Below are positions 46,735 through 60,606 of a stretch of 64,000 bases of DNA, piece by piece. The stretch is from positions 310,001 to 374,000 of the forward strand of contig NZ_SACT01000004.1 in NCBI RefSeq assembly GCF_004016515.1. Reading direction: 5' to 3'. This stretch comes from Rubrivivax albus (GTDB lineage: Bacteria; Pseudomonadota; Gammaproteobacteria; Burkholderiales; Burkholderiaceae_C). Within the stretch, counting starts at the first letter, position 1. Every line of letters starts with the position of its first letter. The position numbers and the translations under genes were made by a program. Under the pieces are notes generated by a model. It was not told where the DNA came from. It worked only from the letters and a program-made list of their open reading frames with translations, and ran no database searches.

Positions 46735-47211
46735 ATGCGCGTCCGTTTGCTGCTTCCCCTGCTGCTGGGCCTGTGCGCTGCCACGGCGCAGGCCGGCGTC
46801 ATCGAGGACCTGTTCCGCAAGCTGATCGACCAGCGCAAGACGGCGCAGAGCTGGGTGCCCAAGGGCGTGCTGCCGCAGATGGCGCACGAACTGACGAAGC
46901 CGGAGATCGCTGAACGCAAGGACGGCCTGGACCTCGGCCGCGAGCAGTACGCCATCTTCGTCGCGCCGCGCTGCCGGACCTGCGACGCGGCCGTGGCACG
47001 GCTGAAGCAGCGCGGCTTCAAGGTCGAGGTGCTGGACCTGGCCAAGAGCCAGACCGCACGTGAAGCCTTCGAACTCAGCGGCGCCAAGGGGGTGCCCACG
47101 GTGCTGGCCGGTAAGCGCATGCTCGGCGGCTGGAGCGACAAGCACTTCGACCGGCTGCTCAAGGGCGACATCCAGGACAAGATCAACGCGCAGCAGGGCA
47201 CTGGCGCCTGA
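46735..47211 (+). CDS. Exported glutaredoxin-like protein
   Basis: 158 residues. Signal peptide MRVRLLLPLLLGLCAATAQA (cleavage after AQA) followed by ~50 residues without assignment, then a glutaredoxin/thioredoxin-fold domain: YAIFVAPRCRTCDAAVARL with redox pair C80/C83, and the cis-Pro GAKGVPTVLAGKRMLGGWS. It should act in the periplasm, where ordinary glutathione systems do not, so its reductant is unclear. It lies just upstream of parE, a neighbour relation also seen in related genomes. Confidence 0.83.
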   Translation: MRVRLLLPLLLGLCAATAQAGVIEDLFRKLIDQRKTAQSWVPKGVLPQMAHELTKPEIAERKDGLDLGREQYAIFVAPRCRTCDAAVARLKQRGFKVEVLDLAKSQTAREAFELSGAKGVPTVLAGKRMLGGWSDKHFDRLLKGDIQDKINAQQGTGA

Positions 47212-47252
47212 CATGTAACGACGCTTTGCGGCAATGCCGTGGCCGGGCTTCC

Positions 47253-49247
<1,995 letters not shown>

Positions 49248-49296
49248 AACCTCGCCTGGCCGCTGCGCGCACGGCCCGTGAATCCTGGCGCGATCT

Positions 49297-49329
49297 GGGG
49301 TTGACCCCCATCCGGATCAGGGGGTTGAC
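49297..49329. repeat. Direct repeat GGGGTTGAC upstream of the subtilase gene
   Basis: GGGGTTGAC occurs at 49297-49305 and 49321-49329, 24 bases apart, about 65 to 90 bases before the protease ATG. The first copy reads into a short palindrome (GGGGTTGACCCCC). Either TTGAC could be a -35 element or an operator half-site; no good -10 was found. Confidence 0.35.
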
Positions 49330-49389
49330 GGCGCACGGCGCCACGGCAACAGTCATCGCTTCGCGAATTTCCATCTGGAGCAGGAGTTG

Positions 49390-50907
49390 ATGAACAAGTT
49401 CAAGATCCGCGTGCTGTGCGCAGCCTTCGCTGCCGGCCTGATGGGCAGCCTGGCCGCCACGCCCGCGCTGGCTGCCGAGAAGGACAGCCGTGTCATCGTC
49501 AAGTTCAAGGCAGGTGCCTTCGCCAAGGGGCGTGCCGAGGTGGCCTCCCGCGGCGGCAAGGTGCTGGTGAACCTGTCGGAGTTCAACGCCCTGTCGGTGC
49601 GCCTGTCTCCGGCGGCCGTCAAGCTGCTCAAGCGCAGCCGCCACGTTGAGTTCATCGAGCCCGACCATCCGATGTACCCGATGGCCGAGTCGGTGCCATA
49701 CGGCATTCCGATGGTGCAGGCCAACCTGGTCGGTGATGGCGCCGCCGGCAACCGCACGCTCTGCATCATCGACTCCGGCATCGACGGCACGCACCCGGAC
49801 CACGCCGGCAACAAGCTGGCCGGTGAGAACCTCACCACCTCCGGCACCTGGGACAGCGACGAAAGCGCCCACGGCACCCACGTGGCCGGCACGGTCGCAG
49901 CGGTCGGCGGCAACGGCATCGGCGTTGTCGGCGTGATGCCCAACAAGAACATCAACCTGTACATCGCCAAGGTGTTCGACGCCTCGGGCAGCACCAGTGC
50001 GTCCACCGTGGCCAAGGCCATGTGGGCCTGCTACAAGAATGGCGGTGCCAACGTCATCAGCATGTCGCTGGGTGGCTCGGGCGCCTCCAAGTTGCAGGGC
50101 ATCGTCGCCAAGTTGCTCGACAAGCGTGGCGTGATGATGTTTGCTGCCGCGGGCAACGGCGGCACGAGCGCGGTGTCGTACCCCGCTGGCTTTCCCGAGG
50201 TGATCTCGGTGGCCGCCGTCGATGCGGCCAAGGCCCATGCCAGCTTCTCGCAGTTCAACGCCGACGTCGAGATCGCAGCGCCTGGCGTGGGCGTGGTGTC
50301 CACGGTGCCCGTGGGCACGGGCGAGACCAGCACGCTGGACGTGGCCGGCAGCGGCTTCGAGGTCATCGGTGGTGCAGGCTCCGCCACCGGCACGGTGGCT
50401 GCCGCGCTGTATGACTTTGGCTTGGGTGAGAGCGTCGATGCCGGCGCCGCCGGCAAGATCTGCCTGATCTCGCGCGGCAACATCGCCTTCGGCCTGAAGG
50501 TGGACAACTGCGTGGCCAGCGGTGGCATCGGCGCTGTGGTCTACAACAACGTGCCGGGTGCACTCGCGATGGACCTGGGCGGCGCCAAGACCATTCCGGC
50601 CGTGGGTGCCGACGGCAACGACGCAGCAGCCCTGCTGGCCAAGGTGGGCCAGACGGCCACGGTGTCGGTGGAGGTGTCCGACTACGCGTCGTTCAACGGC
50701 ACGTCGATGGCCACGCCGCACGCCTCCGCGGTGGCCGCTCTGGTGTGGAGCCAGCATCCGAGCTGCACTGCTGCGCAGCTGCGTGCCTCGCTGAACAACA
50801 GTGCCGAGGACCTGGGTACCGCCGGCCGGGACGACCAGTTCGGCTTCGGCCTGATCCAGGCGAAGGCGGCGAGCGACCGCATCGCGGCGATGGGCTGCGG
50901 CAACTGA
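49390..50907 (+). CDS. Secreted subtilisin-like serine protease (S8) with PA-type insert
   Basis: 505 residues. Signal peptide to about residue 29 (ALAAE), then an inhibitor-I9-like propeptide (SRVIVKFKAGAFAKGR to VEFIEPDHPMYPM). Catalytic triad: D128 in CIIDSGIDGTHPDH, H161 in SAHGTHVAGTVAA and S439 in FNGTSMATPHASA, with oxyanion Asn in AAAGNGGTS. Between about residues 300 and 425 an extra ~120-residue segment (ICLISRGNIAFGLKVDNCVA) resembles a protease-associated domain. Secreted degradative enzyme. AGGAG precedes the ATG. Confidence 0.94.
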   Translation: MNKFKIRVLCAAFAAGLMGSLAATPALAAEKDSRVIVKFKAGAFAKGRAEVASRGGKVLVNLSEFNALSVRLSPAAVKLLKRSRHVEFIEPDHPMYPMAESVPYGIPMVQANLVGDGAAGNRTLCIIDSGIDGTHPDHAGNKLAGENLTTSGTWDSDESAHGTHVAGTVAAVGGNGIGVVGVMPNKNINLYIAKVFDASGSTSASTVAKAMWACYKNGGANVISMSLGGSGASKLQGIVAKLLDKRGVMMFAAAGNGGTSAVSYPAGFPEVISVAAVDAAKAHASFSQFNADVEIAAPGVGVVSTVPVGTGETSTLDVAGSGFEVIGGAGSATGTVAAALYDFGLGESVDAGAAGKICLISRGNIAFGLKVDNCVASGGIGAVVYNNVPGALAMDLGGAKTIPAVGADGNDAAALLAKVGQTATVSVEVSDYASFNGTSMATPHASAVAALVWSQHPSCTAAQLRASLNNSAEDLGTAGRDDQFGFGLIQAKAASDRIAAMGCGN

Positions 50908-50924
50908 CGATCGTTCCGCGATGA

Positions 50925-50944
50925 CCGGCGCCCGCGGGCGCCGG
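50925..50944. repeat. 20-bp perfect palindrome after the subtilase gene
   Basis: CCGGCGCCCGCGGGCGCCGG is its own reverse complement. It lies 17 bases past the protease stop and just before the terminator hairpin. In RNA it would form a loop-poor hairpin; on DNA it could be a symmetric protein site. Confidence 0.5.
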
Positions 50945-50954
50945 ATCTGCGACC

Positions 50955-50994
50955 AACGCCGCACCGGGCTCAGGCCCGGTGCGGCGTTTCTTCT
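50955..50994 (+). terminator. Rho-independent terminator of the subtilase gene
   Basis: Perfect 15-bp stem (50955-50969 with 50974-50988, arm AACGCCGCACCGGGC), TCAG loop, then TCTTCT. Clear terminator structure between the protease and the transglycosylase genes. Confidence 0.9.
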
Positions 50995-51016
50995 GGTGGC
51001 GGCGGACAATCGCGTC

Positions 51017-53888
<2,872 letters not shown>

Positions 53889-54133
53889 GGCGGTGTGCTC
53901 GGCGACGTGGACCCTGTCGGTGCAGGGCGGCGTTGGATCGGGTGCACGTCGAACGCGCGCTCTCGGCCAGGAGCCGACGCTCGAAGATATGGCCGGCAAG
54001 CAGACTTCGGGACGCGTGTTGGAGTGACGGATCCACTGCGCCCGGCGCAGGTCCCATCCGAACAGCCGGCACGTCTGACCAACTCGAGCCCGCAAGGGTG
54101 CGCTGACGGCAGTCGTCTGTCCGGTCGCCGGAG

Positions 54134-54838
54134 TCACGCCTTGAAGACGTTCGATGCTGCAAGCGTCAAGAGCGGCCCGGGTTGCACGTTCGCGAGTCGA
54201 ACAGGGCCTTCGGCCAGTCGGCGGGCCTCGCGATCCTCGACACCCAGGCAGCGCAGCAATGCCGTCACCGTCTGCCTCGCCAGTCGCGTCGCATCGCCGC
54301 CGCCAGCCAGCCGCCGGGACGCCGCCACGACGTGCGCCGCGAGCAACTCCATGGCCAACGGCAGGTCCATCCTGGCGAACCGGCGTGTCCGTTGACCGCG
54401 CTCGACATCCGACCGCACCAGCTTCAGGAACGGGTGGTCTTCGTCAGGCTGTACCAGCAGCCAGCTCGAGTTGGCAAGAAGGTGTCCCAGCATCGGTGCG
54501 CGTTGCACCAGGCCCAGCACGGTCAGCATGCCCGTGGCCAGACGCTCGGCGGGATCGTCGATGGACTCGACCATCGGGTGCAGCGCCGCGATGAGCTCGC
54601 CGCTGAGGGTTGTCGCCATGGACTGCACCAGGGCCCGCACATCCGGGAAGTACTTGTAGAACGTGCCCCGCGAGACATCGGCATGTACCAGTAGGGACTC
54701 CAGCGGAACGCTCACCGACCCCTGCGCCAGCACGGCGCGCAGGGCCGATTCGATCAAGTGCGTGCGCATGCGGTCGCGCCGGGCGGCGGCCACGACAGTT
54801 CGGTGATCGCCCTCGGGCTTGACGGACGACGATGTCAT
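54134..54838 (-). CDS. TetR-family regulator (divergent from carotenoid-synthesis-like gene)
   Basis: 234 residues from the ATG at 54838; the frame could extend to 54871, but that would enter the operator. N-terminal HTH: HLIESALRAVLAQGSVSVPL and VHADVSRGTFYKYFPDVRA. The C-terminal ligand domain has no recognisable subtype. It faces the carotenoid-synthesis-like gene across an AT-rich intergenic region with repeats, so it probably represses both directions. Confidence 0.87.
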   Translation of the reverse strand: MTSSSVKPEGDHRTVVAAARRDRMRTHLIESALRAVLAQGSVSVPLESLLVHADVSRGTFYKYFPDVRALVQSMATTLSGELIAALHPMVESIDDPAERLATGMLTVLGLVQRAPMLGHLLANSSWLLVQPDEDHPFLKLVRSDVERGQRTRRFARMDLPLAMELLAAHVVAASRRLAGGGDATRLARQTVTALLRCLGVEDREARRLAEGPVRLANVQPGPLLTLAASNVFKA

Positions 54839-54851
54839 CGTCTCATGATAA

Positions 54852-54887
54852 ACACTGAGTTCATAATACACTTAGAGTTCATTATGA
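54852..54887. promoter_or_regulatory. Candidate TetR operator: tandem AT-rich repeats with inverted arms
   Basis: Two similar units, ACACT-GAGTTCATAAT (54852-54867) and ACACT-TAGAGTTCATTAT (54868-54885), plus inverted arms TCATAAT (54861-54867) and ATTATGA (54881-54887). It is the most AT-rich stretch in the window and fills the gap between the divergent tetR and carotenoid-type genes. Confidence 0.6.
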
Positions 54888-54919
54888 TACGCATCGTCGA
54901 TTCACATCGAGAGCAAGCC

Positions 54920-55798
54920 ATGAGTGACCGCCTTCGAAACCCCCTGATCTGGCTGCTGATCGCGGTGTTTGCCCTGTTCAACACCCTCAAGCCGGCCATG
55001 CCCGGGACCTTCTGGATGAAGCTGCTCCCGGCCGTATCCATCCTGTCGATGCTGGGGTTCGTTCTGCTGCACGGGCCGCGGCAGATCGGCTGGCGCAATG
55101 TGGCTGTCTTCTTCGTCATCGCCAGCGTGGTGAGCTGGTGCTACGAGTCGCTCTCGATCGCGACCGGATTCCCGTTCGGCCACTACCACTACACCGACAA
55201 GATGGGCCCCAAGCTGGGCACGGTGCCGCTGCTGATCATGCCGGCGTACTACGCGGTGTGCTACGTGTCATGGCACCTGGGCCTCGTCATGCTCGATCGC
55301 TTCGAGCAGCGCGGCGATGCTGTCCAGACCTGGCTGGTGCCCGTGCTCGCGGCCTTCATCATGGTCATGTGGGACATGTCGATGGACCCCGCGCGCTCGA
55401 CGCTGTCCGAGTCGTGGATCTGGCGTGACGGGGGCGGTTATTTCGGCGTGCCGCTTGTCAATTTCCTCGGCTGGTTCCTGACGGTGTGGACGATCTTCCA
55501 GCTCTACGCGTTCTATGCGCGAGATACTGACCGCGCTGCCGGCGTGCTGGGCACGCCGGCCGATTGTCGACAGCACTGGATGCAGATGGCGGCACTCTAT
55601 GCGGCGCTGTTCCTGGAGTTCCTGTCCTTTGCCGCCTTCCCGCCCGCGGGCACGGTGACCGACAAGTCGGGTTTCACCTGGAACATCAAGGACATGTACG
55701 AGACCCTCGGTCTGGTGGCGCTGTACAGCATGGTCTTCGTCGGCCTGCTGTCGACCATCAAGATCGCGCTGGCAGCGCGCCTGGGTGCGCGATCTTGA
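54920..55798 (+). CDS. Carotenoid-biosynthesis-protein family (CruF/DUF422-like) membrane protein
   Basis: 292 residues, about seven hydrophobic helices. It resembles the Caroten_synth family that includes bisanhydrobacterioruberin hydratase CruF: GHYHYTDKMGPKLGTVPLL, MPAYYAVCYVSWHLGLVML, MVMWDMSMDPARST, and GGYFGVPLVNFLGWFLTVW. ATG at 54920 with a GAGAG ribosome-binding site is preferred over an ATG at 54884 inside the operator. No crtB/crtI genes are nearby, so the actual substrate may be another polyprenoid. It is coupled to the next gene by TGATG. Confidence 0.8.
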   Translation: MSDRLRNPLIWLLIAVFALFNTLKPAMPGTFWMKLLPAVSILSMLGFVLLHGPRQIGWRNVAVFFVIASVVSWCYESLSIATGFPFGHYHYTDKMGPKLGTVPLLIMPAYYAVCYVSWHLGLVMLDRFEQRGDAVQTWLVPVLAAFIMVMWDMSMDPARSTLSESWIWRDGGGYFGVPLVNFLGWFLTVWTIFQLYAFYARDTDRAAGVLGTPADCRQHWMQMAALYAALFLEFLSFAAFPPAGTVTDKSGFTWNIKDMYETLGLVALYSMVFVGLLSTIKIALAARLGARS

Positions 55799-56544
55799 TG
55801 CCATTGGCTGTGCTGGGTGCCACCGGCAATCTGGGCCGCCGTGTCGCCGCTCAGGCGCTGGCGCACGGGCACCCGCTGTCCGTCGCCGTGCGGTCGCGCA
55901 ACAAGCTGGCGGCGGACATCGCGGCACGCGCGCATGTCCGCGAGTTGGACCTGGAAGCGGCTTCGGTGGACGCGTTGGCGCACTTCATCGGCGGCCATGA
56001 AGCGTTGATCTGCTGCGCTGGCCAGGTGGCCGATGGCGATCGATTCGTGGCATTGATCGACAAGGTGGTCTCCGCCATCGAGACCTTGCCGGCGGCGCAT
56101 CGCCCGGTGAGTTGGTTCATGGCAGGCGCCGCCCTGCTGCCGCTCGATGAGCGCGGCCGGCGGGGTGTGGACCTGCCCAAGGTGCGCAATACCTACTGGC
56201 CCCATGCGCGCAACCTGGAGCGGCTGCAACGCTCCACGCTGGACTGGCGCCTGCTGTGCCCCGGCCCCATGGTTGACAAGCCCGCGCTTGTGCCAGGCCG
56301 GCTGCGCCTGGCCATCGAGGGGCTTGCCAGCCCCTTGCCATCCCTGGCCAGGCACTTGCCGGCGCCGCTGCTCCTGCCTCTGTTTGCCGCGAAAGTGCCA
56401 GAGCTGATCGTCTCGTACGATGACGCAGCCAACGTCATGCTGAGGCACCTCAGCCCCGCCGGCGAGATGTCAAGGTGCAGGGTCGGGTTGGCTCTGCCGG
56501 TAGGAATGCGAGGCCAAAAGGACCAATGGACCTCGGGTGCATGA
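55798..56544 (+). CDS. NAD(P)-binding (NmrA/SDR-like) protein
   Basis: 248 residues. Rossmann start LAVLGATGNLGRRVAAQALA, then LDLEAASVDALAHFIGGHEA and ALICCAGQVADG; a late NLERLQRSTLDWRLLCPGPM resembles atypical SDRs of the YwnB/NmrA group, in which the catalytic Tyr-x-x-x-Lys is not obvious. It may reduce, epimerise or only sense dinucleotides. The ATG overlaps the stop of the carotenoid-type gene, so the two form one unit under the TetR regulator. Confidence 0.78.
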   Translation: MPLAVLGATGNLGRRVAAQALAHGHPLSVAVRSRNKLAADIAARAHVRELDLEAASVDALAHFIGGHEALICCAGQVADGDRFVALIDKVVSAIETLPAAHRPVSWFMAGAALLPLDERGRRGVDLPKVRNTYWPHARNLERLQRSTLDWRLLCPGPMVDKPALVPGRLRLAIEGLASPLPSLARHLPAPLLLPLFAAKVPELIVSYDDAANVMLRHLSPAGEMSRCRVGLALPVGMRGQKDQWTSGA

Positions 56545-56830
56545 CCTTTGCGTTCGCGTCAGAGCCCGAGGTCAGCGCCAAGGGCACTTGTTGGGACGAC
56601 TTGTGGCGCAGCCGGGCCGCGACAGCTGGCGCGCCGCAATCCGTCTACCGATGGCGACTGACCGCTGTCCCTGGTGTCGGCTGACCGGACCGGGTCGTGA
56701 GCAGACCTCCAACGTCGCGTTCAAGCGCGTTCCGTACTGTCCGCCCCGCCGTCTATTCCCGAGCCAGCCCGCATGCCCTCGGCGGACGTTGATCCACCCG
56801 TGTCCAGCAGGGTGGCGCACCGCGCCCTTT

Positions 56831-57751
56831 TCAGTCCGCCATCGTGTCCGCCGCCACCGTCGGCGGGGGCTTCTGCCCGCGCAGGTTCAGCCACGCGCTG
56901 GCCGCGCCGGCCACGGCGATGATGGCCATGCCCAGCCAGCCGAAGGCGTCCGGCAGTCGCCCGAAGACGATGAAGCCGGCCAGCGTGGCCGAGGCGATCT
57001 GCGTGTAGACGAAGGGCATCAGCGTTGACGCCGGCGCCATGCCCAGGGCCAGGATCAGCATCAGGTGCCCGGCGGTGCCGGCCAGGCCGGCGAGGATCAT
57101 CACGCCCCAGGTCAGCGCGTCGGCCTGCGCCAGGGCACCCACGGCATCGACCGGGCTGGCCCACAGCACCGGCAGCACGATGGCGGTGCCCACGGCGCCG
57201 GTCCAGAAGTGCGTGACCAGCGGGTCCTCGTGACCCGCGAGGCGGCTGGTGAGCACCTGAAAGCTGGCGTAGCTGCAGGCGCAGGCCAGCGGGTACAGCA
57301 CCTCCCAGCCGAAGATGCCGGCACCGGGGCGGATGACCACCAGCGCGCCGACGAAGGCCAGCGCCACCAGCGCCCAGCGCAAGCGCGACACCCGCTCCTT
57401 CAGCAGCCACGCGGCCAGCAGCGTCACCAGCACCGGCGTGAGCATGTTGATGGCCGTGAACTCGGCCACCGGCACGTGCTGCAGGCCGAAGAAGCTGAAG
57501 GCGCTGGTGGTCAGCAGCAAAGCGCCGCGCAGCAGTTGGAAGCCGACACGTTGCGGACGGAAGCCGCGCCGGCGGTCGAACGCCAGCCACGCCGCCATCA
57601 CCACCGCCTGCGTGGCGTAGCGCCACGCCAGCACCACCAGCACCGGCACGAAGGCGCCGATCCAGCGCACCGCGGTGTCGAGCACGGCGAAGGACATGCC
57701 CATCGCCACGATGAGCGCAATGCCCAGCAGCGGATGCGCGGCAGCGGGCAC
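56831..57751 (-). CDS. EamA-family (DMT) transporter
   Basis: 306 residues with ~10 transmembrane helices and two EamA repeats: LLGIALIVAMGMSFAVLDTA at the start, AEFTAINMLTPVLVTLLAAW, and VYTQIASATLAGFIVFGRLP in the second repeat. A GTG at 57751 is preferred since it begins two bases after the PHP gene stop; an ATG at 57790 would overlap it. The substrate is unknown. Last gene of the lolC/E-lolD-PHP array. Confidence 0.83.
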   Translation of the reverse strand: MPAAAHPLLGIALIVAMGMSFAVLDTAVRWIGAFVPVLVVLAWRYATQAVVMAAWLAFDRRRGFRPQRVGFQLLRGALLLTTSAFSFFGLQHVPVAEFTAINMLTPVLVTLLAAWLLKERVSRLRWALVALAFVGALVVIRPGAGIFGWEVLYPLACACSYASFQVLTSRLAGHEDPLVTHFWTGAVGTAIVLPVLWASPVDAVGALAQADALTWGVMILAGLAGTAGHLMLILALGMAPASTLMPFVYTQIASATLAGFIVFGRLPDAFGWLGMAIIAVAGAASAWLNLRGQKPPPTVAADTMAD

Positions 57752-57753
57752 GG

Positions 57754-58623
57754 TCAGGCCGCGTGGACGCGGTGGCGCAGCGCCAGCCACACCGGGTCCA
57801 GCCGGCCGGGCAGGTCGGGCAGGGCGCCGAGGTCGGTGCGGCTCTCCATCGGGTCGTGGAAGTCGCTGCCGCGCGAGGCCAGCAGGCCGAACTCCTGCGC
57901 CACGCCGGCGTAGGTGACGCGCTCGGGTTCGCTGTGCGCGCCCACCATCACCTCCACGCCGCGCCCGCCCAGGCTGCGGAAGGCGTCGAAGAGCGCGAAC
58001 TCCTCGGTGGGCGTGAAGCGGTAGCGCGCCGGGTGGGCGATGACGGCGATGCCGCCGGCACCGTGGATCCAGCCCACGGCCTCGGTCAGCGTGGCCCAGC
58101 GGTGCGGCACGAAGCCGGGCTTGCCTTCCACCAGGAAGCGGCGGAACACCTCGTGCGTGTCGGCGCAGACGCCGCGTTCCACCAGCCAGCGCCCGAAGTG
58201 CGTGCGAGAGATCAGCTCCGGGTTGCCGGCGTACTGCAGCGCACCTTCGTAGGCGCCAGGGATGCCCACGCGGGCCAGGTCCTCGGCCATGCGGCGGGCG
58301 CGTTCGCCACGGCCGCCGCGCGTGCGTCTGAGCCCTGCCAGCAGGTCGGCGTCGTCAGGGTCCACACCCAGGCCAACCACGTGCACCGACTGCCCGGCGA
58401 AGCTCACCGAGATCTCCACGCCGCAGAGGTACGCCATGCCCAGGCTCAGTGCCGCATCGCGCGCCGCGTGCTGGCCACCGAGCTCATCGTGGTCGGTCAG
58501 GGCCCAGAGCTCGACGCCCGCGGCGTGTGCGCGCGCGGCCAGCGCCGCGGGCGACAGCGTACCGTCCGACACCGTCGAGTGGCTGTGCAGGTCGGCGTTG
58601 GTGAGGTGGTGGAGCGCGACCAC
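57754..58623 (-). CDS. PHP-domain phosphoesterase (RNase AM / YciV-like)
   Basis: 289 residues starting at a GTG seven bases after the lolD stop. Metal-binding motifs of the PHP domain: NADLHSHSTVSDG, LTDHDELGG, GVEISVSF, and VIAHPARYRF plus GSDFH. Relatives in this family hydrolyse 3',5'-nucleoside bisphosphates or trim 5' RNA ends (YciV/TrpH). It sits between lolD and an EamA gene. Confidence 0.9.
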   Translation of the reverse strand: MVALHHLTNADLHSHSTVSDGTLSPAALAARAHAAGVELWALTDHDELGGQHAARDAALSLGMAYLCGVEISVSFAGQSVHVVGLGVDPDDADLLAGLRRTRGGRGERARRMAEDLARVGIPGAYEGALQYAGNPELISRTHFGRWLVERGVCADTHEVFRRFLVEGKPGFVPHRWATLTEAVGWIHGAGGIAVIAHPARYRFTPTEEFALFDAFRSLGGRGVEVMVGAHSEPERVTYAGVAQEFGLLASRGSDFHDPMESRTDLGALPDLPGRLDPVWLALRHRVHAA

Positions 58624-58630
58624 GGTGAGC

Positions 58631-59291
<661 letters not shown>

Positions 59292-59299
<8 letters not shown>

Positions 59300-60545
59300 A
59301 GCGCAGCGCCTCGGCCGGGTTGACGCGGCTGGCGCGCCAGCTGGGGTACAGCGTGGCCAGGAAAGCCAGCACCAGCGCGATCACCGCGATGGGCACGATG
59401 TCCGACGCCAGCGGCTCGCTCGGCAGGCGCGTGATCAGGTACAGGCTGCCGGGCAGGAAGGCCACGCCGAGTGCGCGTTCGATGGCCGGCACGATGACGT
59501 CGATGTTGAAGGCCACCAGCAGACCCAGCGCCACGCCGGTGAGGGTGCCGATGACGCCGCTGACGGCGCCCTGCACGACGAAGATGCCCATCACCGAACG
59601 CGGGCTGGCGCCCAGCGTGCGCAGGATGGCGATGTCGGCGCGCTTGTCGGTCACCGTCATCACCAGCGTGGACACCAGGTTGAAGGCCGCCACCGCGACG
59701 ATCAGCGTCAGGATGATGAACATCATGCGCTTCTCCAGCTGCACGGCGTCGAACCAGACGCGGTTGGTGCGCGTCCAGTCGCGCACCAGCAGCCCGGCGG
59801 GCAGCGTGTTGGCCAGCTGTGCCGCCACCGCCGGGGCGCGGTGTACGTCGGCCAGGCGCAGCTGCACGCCGGTGGCGCCGCCGGTGCGGAAGAAGCGTGC
59901 CGCGTCCTCCAGGTGGATCAGCGCCAGGGTGCTGTCGTATTCGTAGTGGCCGGAATCGAAGGTGCCGGCCACGGTGAAGGTCTTCAGCCGCGGCGCCATG
60001 CCAGCGGGCGTGACGGTGCCGCCCGGTCCGTACAGCGTGACCGCATCGCCTTCGCGCGCACCCAGCTGCCGCGCCAGCTCGTTGCCGAGCACGATCTGCC
60101 AGGCGCCGGGCTGCAGCCGGGCCATCAGCGCCGGGCGCTGGGCCGCCAGCGGCGTCACCGCGGCTTCCTCGGCCGGGTCGATGCCGCGCACCACGGCGCC
60201 GCGGATGGCGTCGCCGCGCGACAGCAGCCCCTGCGCGGCCACGAAGGGCGCCGCGCCCTGGACCTCGGGCACCTGGCGTGCCAGCTGGGCGGTGGCGCGC
60301 CAGTCCTCCAGCCCTTCGCCGTGGGCGTCGAAGACCTCCACGTGCGCGATCACGCTGAGCATGCGGTCGCGCACCTCCTTCTGGAAGCCGTTCATCACCG
60401 ACAGCACGATGATCAGCGCCGCCACGCCCAGCGCAATGCCGAACATCGACACGCCGGAGATGAAGGAGATGAAGCCGTTGCGCCGCCCGGCGCGGCCGCT
60501 GCGCACGTACCGCCAGCCGACCTGCCATTCGTAGGGCGAATTCAT
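59292..60545 (-). CDS. Lipoprotein-releasing permease LolC/E
   Basis: 417 residues. FtsX/LolC-type permease with TM1 in [20 protein letters not shown] and C-terminal helices ([60 protein letters not shown]) around a periplasmic domain; it ends [12 protein letters not shown]. Only one permease gene is found with lolD, so the complex may be a LolF-type homodimer rather than LolC plus LolE. It diverges from the next plus-strand gene across 61 bases. Confidence 0.92.
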
Positions 60546-60606
60546 TGGGCGCGATGTTATCGCCGGCGCTGGCCGGCACCGGGGCACCGGGATAATCGGT
60601 GCACCA

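Noticed and set aside
53895..54395. 166-residue plus-strand frame after fadH
   Set aside because: Most of it is antisense to the tetR gene; the unique part has no recognisable motif.
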